The notes under the pieces: generated by a model
What the model was told of the DNA's origin: nothing
The model's input: only the letters and a program-made list of their open reading frames with translations
Database searches by the model: none
Program-made: the position numbers and the translations under genes
In this document: in pieces, positions 18,344 to 31,538 of the stretch
Numbering within the stretch: position 1 is the stretch's first letter
Layout: every line of letters starts with the position of its first letter
Source: Rhabditoides inermis
Lineage: Eukaryota; Nematoda; Chromadorea; Rhabditida; Rhabditidae
Assembly (NCBI GenBank): GCA_963966185.1
Contig: CAWZYM010000183.1
Span: forward strand, 208,501-272,500
Direction of reading: 5' to 3'
Length of the DNA stretch: 64,000 bases

Positions 18344-19416
18344 ATGACCACGATCTCCTCGTCGTTTCTGCGTCTGCTGGCAAAGGAGGCGGCGAACTCG
18401 CCGGCATTGCGAGAGCAGAGCAGAGAGGCGGAGAGGATCATTGACAGAGCGGGTGGGTGGAGGGAGGGGGAGAGGGAGGAGGGAGAGAGAGGGAGGGAGG
18501 GGGAGAGGGAGGAGGGGAGGGAGGGAGAGAGAGCGACAGAGAGAGGAAGAGGAGGTGGAGAGATGCGAGAGAGGGAGTAGGAGGTGGGAGGGAGAGAGGA
18601 AGGCGATGAAGTGAGAGGAGAGGGAGAAACGAAGAAGAGAGAGAAAGGGGAAAGAGGAGGGAGGAAGAGAGAGAGATTTGTGTAGTACCATGTTTATCTT
18701 GGGAGATTTATTTTACGTTTTCATTTGTTGAGATTGATCGGATCAGGCCTTTTTATCATGAGTTTTGAAATAGTTCTATTTCGTCCAGTATTACCGAAAA
18801 CACATGTGAAAAGTAGTGGTGGTTCTGTGTTTCGTATTTAATGTGGAAGTTGCGGTATTGGCTACGAACCATGAAACGTTCTATTGCATTACGGTGGGAT
18901 GTTTGTGGGCCGGGTTGTTCACACTCCGATACATATTTGTTGCGGCAAAAAATAAGTTTGATGTGATGATGACTGATAAGGTGTGATCTGGGTCAGTTTT
19001 TTTGACTCGCAACGCCTTTTAAAGAAAACCGTTTTTCAAACAGACCCTTCTACAAAGAACTATTGACATTTACTTTGCTTTGTTTCAGAAGCGCAACTTT
19101 CACGGCCGCCGTCGTCGACCCGCGAAGAGTCGGTGGAGAAGACGGAGGAGGGAGGAGGTGCGTGAAAGGGAGAGAGGAGAGAGGGAGAGAGAGAGGGAGA
19201 GAGAGGGAGAGAGAGAGAGGGAGAGAGAGAGAGGGAGAGAGAGGGAGAGGGAGAGACAGAAGTGAGAGAGAGATTCCAGGCTCAGTCTCTACCTCCCCGG
19301 TGTGTCTGTCGTGGCAGTCTGCCTGCTCGTTCGACTGCCCTGCCTGCGGGGTGCGACACGACACCGCCGAGCAACTGGCCAGTCATCTCATCGGGGTGGG
19401 TGCGAGTATGTCTCTG

Positions 19417-19455
<39 letters not shown>

Positions 19456-22401
19456 GTCTCTCTATCTCTGTCTCTGTCTCTGTCTCTGTCTCTGTCTCTG
19501 TCTCTGTCTCTGTCTCTGTCTCTGTCTCTGTCTCTGTCTCTCTGTCTCTCTGTCTCTCTGTCTCTCTGTCTCTCTGTCTCTCTGTCTCTGTCTCTGTCTC
19601 TGTCTCTGTCTCTCTCTGTGCAAAGTACATTGTTTGTATGTTTCATGCGTATAATACGCTATAACTTTTGAAAGTTAATTCCAATAGTAGATACGAGATA
19701 CGAGTGTTTGATTGATGAGTTGCATTGAATTAATTATCATTCCAGTTTGTCTGTTGATATGGTAGTCTGGTGGTACGTACATACGTGGCATGACCTCCCA
19801 TAGTGTTTTTTTCGTTGCAGTCGCACGGTTCGCCTTCGCCCTCCTCCTCCTCCCCCTCTACGGCAATGGTCCCGGCGTTCGCCTGCCCACACTGCGCACA
19901 CGTGTTCGTCGATTCGATTGATAGGTGTGTCAGGGTGGGATTTATTTGGTTCAGTGATGTTCTCAAACCTACTACAGTCGAAGATTGGAGTAGACTGCGT
20001 TCTTGAAACGTAATATACAAGCGTACGAGAGACAGCGACCGATATTGCCGAGAATCATTACGGACTGATCGTTGTTGGGTTTTTGCAAGTACATGGGATA
20101 TTCATTGCAGTCTCCACATGTACTACTCACTCGAAAAACGCAATAGATGTTAGATTTTTGTCGGTAAGTAGTACTCACTTCCTCTGCCACATGGATTTTC
20201 ACTCGAAAGAAACAAAAGATATGTGATTGTTGTTTCCCACCTTTCACCATTCCAGTCTGCTGTGCCACATGGACTGCTCGCACTCTGGTCGCTCTCGGTT
20301 TATCACGTGCTGCGACGATGAGACCATCAACCAGCTGTTCGTACTCGTTGAGAGGCGGAGGGTGGCAGTGTGCAGGACCGGTGGGTGGTGTCGTAGTGTA
20401 TTTCTTTTTGAATTTAATGGATTGAATTTGTTTGTTTATTCGTTAGTTCGATTGTGGTTTGCCGTGTTTTTCCGGTGGGTGGTGGCATCTTTGTGTTATT
20501 TCCGCAGTTTTCCTTGATACCACAGAACTGTTGAGCTATGGAGGACGTGTTCTGTAGGATCCATCGGATATTTCTTTTAAAGAATAGGGATTAAAGGTAG
20601 TGTACCCTCTGAATCTGGGTGCATGTGTAGATACAACATGTCATTATTTACGACTCAATGAGTATATTATGATGATGCAAACATATATTCTAAAAACAAT
20701 TTAGTTTTTAAAAATTATTTGAATATTGGAGTGAGAAATCGAAGAAACTAATAACTTTTAATCAGCTCGGGGGTGTGTGCACAACTGCACGAAGTTACAC
20801 AATTTGACCACACTAACGGCTGTTTCATTCAAGACAATTTATTTGCATGTGTTTATATATTGTTTCTTATGTCATTCTTATTTTATATAACATTTCTACT
20901 ATGTGTTTCTTTTACTAAACTGGCGAAAACAGCTGATGGGAAATTATATGCTAAACGCAGTAAGATATGTTGAATGATGTAAAAATCATAACTCACAACG
21001 TTGCGCAAATATGCGTATCATGTTGGATTAATAAATAAAAGTTTGATATTTTTTAATTTCAATATTTTTTTATCACAAACAACCATAAACGACATAAAAA
21101 TACCTCTAAAAGACATTGATAATACATTCATGATATTTTTTATATTTGATTCAGAGGGTACACTACCTTTAAGTTATCATACTGGTATTTCTCTATGTCT
21201 TCGTTCCATAGTTCGTTTGTGGTTGGATTGGTTCGCTCAAAACTGGCGAAGTGTTTCATTGCCAACCTGTACAGAGAGGAATGTGATGTATTTTATCTTC
21301 TTTTCCTCACCACCACCTTGTTGCAGCGTACACTGAGGATGGCGCGGAGACGCCAGCCCGGCAGATGCTCGCGCATATAGGGAAGTGGATGGACAGTGTC
21401 GAGGTGGGTGTCTGATATCTGATTTACTTTGTTGGGACATTTTCGAAACTTGTTCTGACATGTCCGGTTCCGGTTGGTTATTTCTAAAGAGTGGACGTGG
21501 GTGGGAAAAGTTCAATCGAAATGATAGCCGTGGTCGTGTTTGTTGTGATATTACGTTTCACAGGTTGTGTAAATGCTCGATCTGTTTTGTTTTGCAATGA
21601 CATAGACAGTATCATATCATATAATAACATTGTTCCAGAGACAAGATGTTTCTCTGCTAACTCGACCAAATGATAGGCTGAAAAGTGGCAATAAGTCTTG
21701 TTTTAGCGGACGATTTTTTGTATATGGAAAACTGTTTTCAATCAATGTTTTTACTAATACATTTCAGCACCTCGTCCCTCCCTTCCCACCCGTCTGTCCT
21801 GTGTACATGTGCGGGGTGCGGGTGGAAAGCAAGGAGGAGTTCAAGGTGGGGAGGAGAGGGAGAGTGGGAGAGAGAGAGAGAGGGGGGAGGGAGAGAGGGG
21901 GAGAGTGAGGTTGGGAGAGAGGGGGGAGAGGAGAGAGAGAGGAGAGATAGGAGGGAGAGAGAAGGGATAGGGGAGAGAGAGGGAGAGAGATGTAGAGGGA
22001 GAGCGGGAGGGAGAGAGAGAGGGAGAGAGAGATAGAGGGCGAGAGATGGAGAAAGAGGGAGAGAGGTAGAGAGAGAGAGTAGGGAGAGAGAGTGAGAGTG
22101 AGAGAGAGAGGAGAGAGAGATGGAGGGAGAGGGAGAGTGGGAGAATGAAGGTAGAGAGGTAGAACAGAAAGAGAGAGAAGGAGAGGGAGAGAGAGAGAGG
22201 GGAGAGAGAGAGGGGGGGAGAGAAAGAGAGAGTAGGGAGAGGGAGAGAGGGAGAGTGAGAGTGAGAGAGAGAGGAGAGAGATAGAGGGAGGGAGAGGGAG
22301 AGGAGGAGAATGAAGGTAGAGAGGTAGAAGAGAAAGAAAGAGAATGAGAGAGAGGGAGAGGGAGAGAGAGAGGGGGGGAGAGAGAGGGGGGGGAGAGGGA
22401 A

Positions 22402-22434
<33 letters not shown>

Positions 22435-24174
22435 CGACAGAGAGAGAGAGAGAGAGAGAGAGAGCTCCGTTCCAGTCGCACCTCTCCTCTCACACCGGCT
22501 GGAGCTACCAGCGCTGGCGCAGCGAGGCCGCGGACAAGTGCAAGGTTGGTGTTGTCTGTGATTTGTTTTTTTTTCTCTTCTGATTATTAGTAACGGCTTC
22601 TAATTACCTTTTCTTTATGTGCACATGGATATTGTCGCAGTGAAACATATCGTCGAAGAATATAAAAAAACTTCGTAGTGTGTGTTGTCATGCAATTTTC
22701 TCGAAACGAACCAAAACTACAGGAAGAGATGGAGTGGAAGTCGTATGTGCGCGTGCGGCAGCGGAACGTGCTCAAGAGGAGGGAGAGCAGGGTGGGAGAG
22801 AGGGAGGAGAGATAGAGAGGGAGATAGAGGAGATAGAAAGAGAGGAAGGATAGAAGTGGATTGGAGTGTGTTTCAGCCGGACGCAGTGCTCCCTCCCACT
22901 CTCTCATCTCTCCAGCCCACCGCCCTCTCGTCGGTGATCCAGGCAGGAGTGCGCGCCACTGCCGGCAGGGACAGTGTGGTCAGTGGACAGTGGGGGAAGT
23001 CACACGTCTTCTGTCCTTCTGGTGTCCAATAGTTGTTCTTCCTTGTTCCATCACGCGATTGATTCGTAGACGGGACGAGTCTCATTGAGCGTCATGCTCT
23101 TTTTTCATGTTCTTTCCTATTTTTTTTGTAATTGGATTGCGAGAGTGAATCACTGACTGTATATTTGAAACATGTCGAACTTTCCAGTCCTCGTCGTCGA
23201 CTTCTCCGGTGAGTGGAGCAGGGGGAATGGGAGGAGGAGCGGGAACGGGAGTGGCCGGAACCACCGGAACCCCGCCGGTAGTGAAAATGGTGGGTTTTTA
23301 AAATTGTTTTAATCGTTCATTCACGTCTTTTTATTCACTCGAAAACGTGTAGTGCTTACAAGTGAGACATCAAATTGTATTTTCTGATCAGTACTTGTGG
23401 AAGTTGTGTACGCGAAGCGTAATTGTTGCGGGTTTGAGTATATCGTCTCGTTGAGTAAATTGTCAGTGATCTATCCAACAATCATCCATTTACCTACCCC
23501 AAACACATTCTTCTAAATATATATACACTGTTTCCAGCCTTGATCAAATCTTGAGGATGCGATTTGATATTCTAATGATATCTGTATCCCCCCCCCCGAA
23601 CACGTACTTTTCTTTCAAACTAACCACCAATCCTATAATCATCATATGATATCATTGTATCAATTGTATCATATCATATCATTGTATCATTGTATCATAT
23701 GATATCAATGATATCATTGTCCAATTACCTACCCCGAACACCTACTATCCTTACAGCCGGTGGCAGTGCTGCCTCCCTCCCTGTCTTCCCTGCCCTCTCG
23801 CGAACAGCTGGCGCGGGAGGACGCTGCTCGCCGAATGAAGAGGGCCGAGCTGATGATGAGGAGTAGGACGCAGCGCCCGCCCAAGCCGGTCACGGCCAAG
23901 AAGGTGGGGATACTGTGGGTACTTGGTTGATGTCTTTTTGTTACGTTTTTATCCCCTTGAGAACGTATTTATGTATACAACATTATTCTCTCAACATGTA
24001 CTTCAACTTTGAATGTTTGACATACGTTTCAAGTCGTTTTCTATAGGCATGTAGAAGACTACTACAACTAATTTGAATGCCCTTTCAGCTGCTGGAAACG
24101 TCGTGTATGCAGTGTGGAATCGTGTTCGAGAACAGATGTCAGTTCACGAAACATATGATGGACCATAAGGCGCA

Positions 24175-24213
<39 letters not shown>

Positions 24214-25333
24214 AGGAGGAGGAGGAGGGAGAGAGAGAGGGAGAGAGATGGAGGGAGGGAGGGTAGGAGGGAGGGATAGAGAGAGAGATGCCTTCTTTTT
24301 GAATACCCGTGTCTATTCAGGTGAACCCGTTCCGTTGTCCCATCCGTGGCTGTCTACTGTCCTATGCCGAGAAACAAAAGTGAGTGTTGATTGAATTTGT
24401 ACATATTTGGAAGTATGAGGTGAATATTGATCTATTTTACGAGTGTCAAGTGTCAACCTTTTTTCTGAACGTCCTAAAACAGTGACGCAGTGCTTGTTTT
24501 CATTTCGAGGACAGTTTTCGGTTGCATGTTAATGGGTCGAAACGCCTTTTCTACGTGTTTACAATTTGTCACGTTATGATTGTCTTACGTGCTCTTTTTT
24601 GATTATTACTCTTGATTGCAGACTGCGCTCTCACCTGTACCGCAAGCACCCTCAGCTATCCGCGGATTCGATCGAGTCGTACCTGGGAGAGGGAGAGGCC
24701 GTGCCCAGCGGACAGATGGCCACCGCCACCGTGGGTCTATTGATTCATTGATTGATTGGATGGGATCATAAGCATTTAGCTTAGGTGGTTTCCACTCTAG
24801 TTAGTGGGAAAATCTTTTGGTGAGGTTGATTAACCCCTTTCATACTGGAGCAATCATGTTTCATCGATTCGATGTATTCTTTCACTGGAGTCGATATTTT
24901 CAATGGGAACGCTCTATCGGCTAGAAATTTGCAAGCGATGGAAATTTAAGATCTCGATGACTGGCGAGTGTCCACTGCCGCTCTTCAATGACGGGGAGGA
25001 GAAGTGAGTTTTGTTCCATATTTTTTTCAACGTTGTATGTCAGTTCCACTAATATTGTAATTTCGTACTTGTAGTTGAAGCAATTTTTGCAGCATTACGA
25101 AAGCGCAGGTCTTGAATGCAGTGAAGACTGAGGTGGTGGAAGAGGAGGAGGAGCAGATGGAGAAGGATAAGACGAGGGAGGAGAAGGAGAGAGAAGAGGA
25201 GGAGGAGCGGGATGTGAAGGAGGAGGAGCCTGCAGAGTTCGACCCGTCCGATCCTCCATTCGATCCCAAGGAATCCCTGGATGTGAAAGACGAATGTGTT
25301 AGGAGGAGCAAGAGAAGGAGAATCATTCATTGA
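18344..25333 (+). CDS. C2H2 zinc-finger protein with acidic/basic C-terminal tail
   Basis: Seventeen exons fit in phase (571 residues): 18344-18452, 19089-19157, 19280-19395, 19821-19924, 20256-20380, 21327-21403, 21768-21845, 22476-22544, 22723-22791, 22877-22978, 23188-23289, 23757-23903, 24089-24175, 24321-24379, 24622-24730, 24951-25003 and 25093-25333 (TGA). The ATG follows an AG (18341) by two bases, a spliced-leader-like start. Five C2H2-type fingers are seen: CPAC...H...H split by intron 3, CPHCAHVF...H...H, CPVYMC...H...H split by intron 7, CMQCGIVF...H...H, and CPIRGC...H...H. Between fingers 3 and 4 lies a Pro/Ser/Gly-rich linker. The tail is a run of Glu/Lys ([17 protein letters not shown]) ending in a basic [10 protein letters not shown], a likely nuclear signal. 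It is probably a DNA- or RNA-binding nuclear regulator; I do not recognise the orthologue. Exon 16 uses an unusual TTTAAG acceptor. Confidence 0.88.
19406..19618 (+). repeat. TCTCTG/TC compound microsatellite in a C2H2-gene intron
   Basis: About 210 bp of TC and TCTCTG/TCTG repeats in higher-order blocks, beginning just after the exon 3 donor. Repeat-driven open frames ([18 protein letters not shown]) run through it and are not coding. Confidence 0.95.
21846..22466 (+). repeat. GA-rich microsatellite filling one intron (620 bp)
   Basis: Intron 7 of the C2H2 gene, between the two halves of its third finger, is GA/GGA repeat from the donor (21846) to near the acceptor (22475). Internally it contains a near-duplicate block of about 150 bp: GGTAGAGAGGTAGAA recurs at about 22150 and 22314. 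Confidence 0.95.
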
Positions 25334-26118
25334 GTTATGATTGTTCATATCAGTTTTATACTTTTTGTATCGGGTGCGTTGTATGATTTGTAATTTGTAC
25401 TGTGTTGTATGGTTGTATTGTATTACATAAATTATGTTGCAATACTGATAGTATTTTTATTTTTAATGGGGTGAAGAGGGAAAAGCGGAACTTGAGAAAT
25501 CTTCAGATCACGAAACTGGCTGAAAATACAGAAAACAGACGCTAAACAGACATCTTCTTCGATAAAATGCAAACTTGGCGCGGTTCGATATTTAGGCATA
25601 TAGTTGTAGGTATTGAGTCCTGCAGACGCCTTGAAGCAACGGTCAAAGCAGAGGATTCAGCTACATCCCACATATCTTGTGGACGAATGATTAAGGCTGC
25701 GTGAATGTGAGACAAGATGTGAGAAAAATGGTTCGTCGTTATCGTTAGAACCCACTCAATAGCTTCCTATAATCTACTGTACAAGATGTGTTGCTAAAAT
25801 TGTTTGTATGTTTGTGTACCACGTGGTTTTACAATGTTAAGTCTTTCTGAAACTCAAAAACACACACACACAATGAACGTAAAACTGAATTTTATTGAAA
25901 CTCGATAACGGAAACTGTGTTTGAAAGGATACATAGATAACTTTATAGGTAATATTGTGTTTCTTTCATTTTGGATAAATTGTTTTCTACACCAATAAAA
26001 TAAGTTCATTTCAGAAACGATCATCAGTCTTCAGTTCGCCACTTGGACAATCATCATGTCGGCTGCCTTGTGTGCGTCACTGAACGTTTTAGTATGAACT
26101 GTGTTTACGAAAAGAAAC
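25334..26118. other. Intergenic stretch between convergent genes
   Basis: Between the stops of the C2H2 gene (+) and the Ig-like gene (-). It is AT-rich, with an AATAAA-type context not clearly assignable, a short ACACAC run near 25861, and no ORF or repeat that I can support. Confidence 0.6.
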
Positions 26119-26862
26119 CTACGCAATCTGCTCGGGGAACTGGTAGACTCCCGCGAAGGTGTCGTCGACGTTGTTGATTGTGAGAGTGCCATCGAACGAG
26201 ACGCGAGCATCAGCGATCACTGAGCCGTCCTGGAATGTGAAGGCGAATAAGTAAAGGCACATGAGTTTCCGTACTGTTCATTGTTACGGAAACAGAAACT
26301 GCGACGCCTGCCTCTCACTATGTCTCCGGTCAGACAGAGATAACACGAAATGAGAGCGCCTAGCGCACTCGTAGACTGCACGCTCTCCATCCACCCTACC
26401 TTGTCGATGAAGTGTCCGCAGTTTTTCTCGGGAGCCGCCTCGTCGCAGCGAGTGATCGTGAACTGAAAAAAAAAATGAGTGTACAGAATAAATGCATAAA
26501 ACATGCTGATTTCTGTTAGTTTCATGGACAATGAGCGGTGAGATTGGGTGAGAAATACGAAAGGAGGAGGAAAGAGTGATATTGCAATTGCAGCCTCTTT
26601 GACTAACCGTTTCGCCCTTGCTGTTCTTGAAAGAAATGACGCGTTGGTTTCCGATACGCAGCGTCTCTCCCTTCTGAAACAAACGTCAACGTTACAACAT
26701 CTGCACACATAAAACAACTACGCGATATTTCGTATACGTTGAATGTGCGGTTTTTTCATTGAAATAAAGTTGTGATTCCAGAAAACGCACCTGTACACGC
26801 TGCATGGAGAGTGCCGCCGTGGCACCGCCGATCAGAGCGAGAAGCAGAAGGCAGGCACGCAT
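26119..26862 (-). CDS. Small secreted protein with one Ig-like domain
   Basis: Four exons in phase 0: 26862-26791, 26673-26608, 26462-26400 and 26229-26119 (TAG), making 103 residues. Exon 1 is a signal peptide (MRACLLLLALIGGATAALS). The mature part holds TRCDEAAPEKNCG, two Cys that could pair, and ends with DGTLTINNVDDTFAGVYQFP, the L-x-I-x-x-V-x-x-x-D/F-x-G-x-Y pattern of the C-terminal strands of an Ig V-type fold. The domain is short, so it may be a truncated Ig or a nematode-specific family. Function is unknown; the product should be extracellular. A broken copy of its promoter and exon 1 lies at 34100-34212. Confidence 0.82.
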
Positions 26863-26893
26863 CGTGGAATGATCACACACCGCTCCCAGGCGA

Positions 26894-26901
26894 CCTTATA
26901 A
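26894..26901 (-). promoter_or_regulatory. TATA box of the secreted Ig-like gene
   Basis: On the minus strand TATAAGGTCG lies about 32-39 nt upstream of the ATG. The homologous copy at 34.1 kb keeps TATAAAGTCG at the same distance, supporting this as the core promoter with a very short 5' UTR. Confidence 0.5.
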
Positions 26902-27030
26902 TCTTTCTAACGCTCCCACGTCTTCCGAAAGATTCGCTATCCGCGTCGTGCATTAATTTCACGTGTGAATGTTGTCATAAAATGTAACGATTTGTTCACG
27001 GTCGATCTCGATGTTCCCGTTCATTCATCA

Positions 27031-27798
27031 AGTGATGTATGCAGATAACGACTGGGGTTTCGCTGACAGGATATGTTGTGAGAAACGTTGATGGTGTATA
27101 TAAGCTGTAATCGACAGCATTCGAGGCTCATTCTCTCAATAAATGATTTCGTCTTGCCTCCTGCGTTACTGGTAGCAGCGAGTGGTTTCGACTCTAACCG
27201 CCTCCGGGGCACCTATATTGCCTGACCGCTTCCATTCCTGTATTCCGGCGTTGTGCCTCGTGTATTCCTGGAGTATTCCCTGCCGGTCGCTGCGGACGCG
27301 CGGAGGGAGAGAGCAGAGAAGAGCCGATCGAGGACAACGGCCGAAGACCAGGAGGGCAGACGGACGCTGCTGCTGCTCAAGAGAGAAGACCGCCAAGCCG
27401 CCAACGACAAGGGAGACAGGTCGTGAGATTTGTTGATTGACGTTCGATTGAGATGGCAGATTTATAGTCTCGTGAGCCCTTGGCTCACCAGTCAAGTATC
27501 TATTCTTTCTCTGATTCATTTCTAAATGAATATTAAACTTTTTACCTCACATTGTTTACAGTTACAGTTAATGTATATACCGTATATGCCGTCACTATTG
27601 TATTTTGTTGTGTAACGTTAGTTCGTTGATGAGGACATCAACTGGTAATGGTAATAGCAGTGATGTATGCAGATAACGACTGGGGTTTCGCTGACAGGAT
27701 ATGTTGTGAGAAACGTTGATGGTGTATATAAGCTGTAATCGACAGCATTCGAGGCTCATTCTCTCAATAAATGATTCCGTTTTGCCTCCTGCGTTACT
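27031..27798 (+). mobile_element. TRIM: miniature LTR retrotransposon with 140-bp LTRs
   Basis: The LTRs are 27031-27170 and 27659-27798; I count two differences in 140 bp. They start AGTGATG and end GTTACT (AGT...ACT inverted ends) and are flanked by ATCA (27027-27030 and 27799-27802), a 4-bp target duplication. Each LTR has a TATATAAG box and an AATAAA about 35 nt further on, both in plus orientation. Right after LTR1 is (T)GGTAGCAGCGAGTGG, a possible tRNA primer-binding site. The inside is only 488 bp, with an 84-codon open frame of no recognised family. No protease, RT or integrase is present, so it depends on another element. Near-identical LTRs indicate a recent insertion. Confidence 0.82.
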
Positions 27799-27961
27799 AT
27801 CATGTGAGTTTCAGTGAGTGTTTCCTTTCCGTCTCTCGATGATTGATAATCACAAATATCACATATATTGTTTGAAAACCGTGGTGCAATACAGAATAAA
27901 ATATGTTGAACTGTTGATGGGACAAATCCGATTTTACAACGAAATATTTATTGACTAGTAT

Positions 27962-28094
27962 TCACAAGTAGGCGGCTATGACCAGTAGAATGGCAGTGAG
28001 GGAGAGGAGATGGGAGGAGTTGACCTTCAACACCCGATAGTCTATGCGGAAGTGGGGCTGAGGAGCAGAGAGGGAGAGACGGACCTGGAAGGGC

Positions 28095-28138
<44 letters not shown>

Positions 28139-29204
28139 CTCGTAGGCAGAGAAGCGCACCTCTCCGGTAGGATGGTAGTTGCTGAAAAAGAAGACGTGAA
28201 GAGTTCTTGAAGGAGCAACCCACGTTCTTTGTATGTTCTTGGTGGCATTTGTGTTGAGTGAGAGTATGGTGAGATTGGCGTCCTTTGGAAGATGCGCAAA
28301 GGACAGCGACACTACCATGTTGTCTGCAAAGACGATACGTTTCATAGATTCTGGCGTTACGTTTCATGACTGTCTCTTATGCGGTTGTGGTGTCCACCGC
28401 TCAATTATTCCTCTTTTGTATCTTTACAATGTTCAAATTACTCACGATGTGAATAGATGTTAGTATAGTAAAGCTGCCAAAATCGCGAAAACACCAGGCG
28501 GCGGTTAGAGGCGGCTAGAATTGTACGGAAGCTACTGTGAATCACACACTCTTCATCGAACATACTGAACCTGACTGTTTCAATCCCGTATAGCATAAGC
28601 ATATAGTTTTTTTTAAAAAGTAAATGCAACAAACAAGGATCAACTTCTGATGATTAAAACAACCAATGGTAACAGTAGTATTTGAGAAGTGGAAAAAGAA
28701 GATGCACTCACGGTAGTTCCTAATCGTCATTGAATACTTGCTGGCTGCTGTGCGGTCATCGGGCCACGGCCAGTTCCGATTGGTCAGTGTACCTGTCGAG
28801 TTGAGCTGCACCCGCCGGACGGACTCTGAACGGGCACGGTGAACACTAATAGAGAATACTAGAACATACTTGATTAAAGAAATACTGCGTTTTGTTGTTA
28901 GTGTGTTTTGCTGTAAACAATTTTATTTCTCAAGATACTTCTCGGATTGATGTCCTCAATGTGATGCGTCTATCAGTAATATGTGAAACGTAGGTGAACA
29001 ATGAACTGTATAGATGCCTACTTGTGAGTTGAAACATTCGTAAAACATATATAAATTCACAAAAAAATACATACGCGAGTCCAGGTCGGGAATGGCGCGC
29101 ACACTGACTGACGCCTGAAAAAGAGTAAAAGTGCCACAAAAAGTAAATGGTGTAACAAGCAGACATATGAGATAAATTGAAACACAAAACAAACGAATAC
29201 AAAA

Positions 29205-29241
<37 letters not shown>

Positions 29242-29804
29242 CTATTTATTTCACGCACCTCACTCGTCTTCATAGTGACCGTCCGGCAGGGAGTGGCGAG
29301 GACGGACGAGTCCTTGGAGAGGTAGCGGGACTTGGTGGAAGAACTGGAAACGGAGAACGTTCAGAATTTGTTTCAAAAGCCTAAGTTCCTAAGTAGTTTT
29401 AAAAAATCCCGTGAACGATCTTCGCGTTACGTTACGTTTCGCAAACTTGTTACGCTTGCTGAGAGTATGATAATGCGCGGTTTATACCGGCTGCAAATAT
29501 AAAAGTAAAAAAAAGTAAAGATAATGGAAAGATTTTGGGAATGAGATTCTTCTTCTTTTCTCCGCGGCGTGCGGTCGGGTCCTCATTTTGCCCCACCGCC
29601 GCCGAATGTTCGGTCATCGACAAGAATCCTTCCCTCATGTGAAAGCAGCTATGGCGCGAGGAGATACTAATTGGCATGGAAGCAAAGGAGACCCCGGAGC
29701 TCTACACGTCAAGAATGGTACTCTAATGGTCCAGAAATGATTATCGATCAAGTATCGTCTTCCCACCACTAATTCCATATTCAGATATAACGAATCCGGA
29801 TAAC

Positions 29805-29837
<33 letters not shown>

Positions 29838-31496
29838 GAGATAACAAGTGAATATCGCTGAATTCAATGTAATCATTTCAATGAGATAGCTATTATTGCT
29901 AATTAAACTATTATCACAAAAACTGTGTGCGTCTATATTACATAGCATGAGGGGCATACGTTTCAGAGATTGCATATCAGTAGGTTCACTGAATATATTG
30001 TAATCAGCACATACCAATCCAACGATTAAAAACTCACTCAATCTTCGCAATCAACGAGGACGAGTTCTCGCCGGCTATACCACCACACCACACAAAGAGG
30101 GACTGGTCCTGAAACGAAAACCTTCATACACTCTAATTCCCACTTCTTCGTATTCTCTCTTTCTCTCCTACCTGGTTGGCAAATGTAGGCGCGAGTTGTA
30201 TCTTGGTGTAGCTGCCGGTAGTGGTGACAGTGACTGGCTCCTCTCCCACAGTCAGAGAGAGGGGATCGGCATATTGAGGGAGGATGTGGGGAGAGGAGAG
30301 GGTCGCGTTGCCGTTCAGCACTGCAAGCATACAACACATATTTTGGATGTACCGACTACACATTGAGTTATTCGAAAATCGCACTAGACACGCACTAGAC
30401 ATCGCGCTCACGAAACGTATGCAGCATTTATATACCATGGTCATAAAAACAATAAGAGTAATTCACTAATCATTATTACTATTGACATACCGGATTTGAG
30501 TACGAACGTGGGCATTCCACTGGTGTTGACATAGTTCGGGGTGACCAGGGTGAGAGTGCGCGAGGGGATCTGCACCTTGCGGGTGTCCGAGCAGCCCACA
30601 AGAGAGGAGAGGCTGAAGGTGGAAACGACTTGATATACCGCCAGCTATGGTCGCCGCCGCGCCGTGAGAGGACGTGAGAGAGCAAGAGGGCGCATTCTCA
30701 GTCGCCAGTGGATTCACGTAAACCACTTCTACATAAAGGTCTACATAAAAGACTGACCACACCTTTACATTGAGTACGAACGTGGCTCATCAATTGTGTT
30801 TATTAGATTGATACTGATGATATGCACCATCTGATCACACTTCGATAACGCGTGAATCAACTACGTTTCACTCGTTCAATATGATGAATACTTATTGATA
30901 AAAACTAATTTGATGAAATTCGTCAAATAATATTTAAAAGAAACTCACGTTCCGAGGTAGTCTCCATAGATGGAGTCTCCGTCGTATGCGAATATGTCTG
31001 AAGTAGCCAGGGAGAAGGAGCGGCGGGTGGGGTGGCGCACGAAACGGGTCTGCATTGGAACGTTCATAAAGCAGAGGACTCAACTTTTGCTTGCAAAAGT
31101 CCCTCAGAAAGATCTACGGAAAGTACAATAATCACTAATATTCGTACGACTTTTGGATGCAGAATCGAGTCTGATTCAGACGACTTATGACTTGTGAATG
31201 TTCTTCGGGGGTCTATAGAAGACTGTGATACGACACGCAATTGCTTGCCAAATCAAATCATTATTGAAAAAAATTGAGCAATGTTGACGGGCTTTCGAAG
31301 GATTTGCGTGAAATTTGAAATAGTATTTTTCTGCAGTTGCTAAAAGTTCTATTGCTCACTAATTTCACCAATGTGCTATGCAGAGCAATTGAAACGTATG
31401 ACAGTTCTCACCTCTTTCTGACCCTCATCCACAATGGGATGGCTGATGCAGAGATCGTCCGAGGGAGGAAAGTGGACCACCAGCGCTCCTGAAAGA

Positions 31497-31538
<42 letters not shown>

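Noticed and set aside
27182..27436. 84-codon ORF inside the TRIM as a host gene
   Set aside because: No recognised motif, no splice sites, and it sits between two LTRs; at most a remnant of gag.
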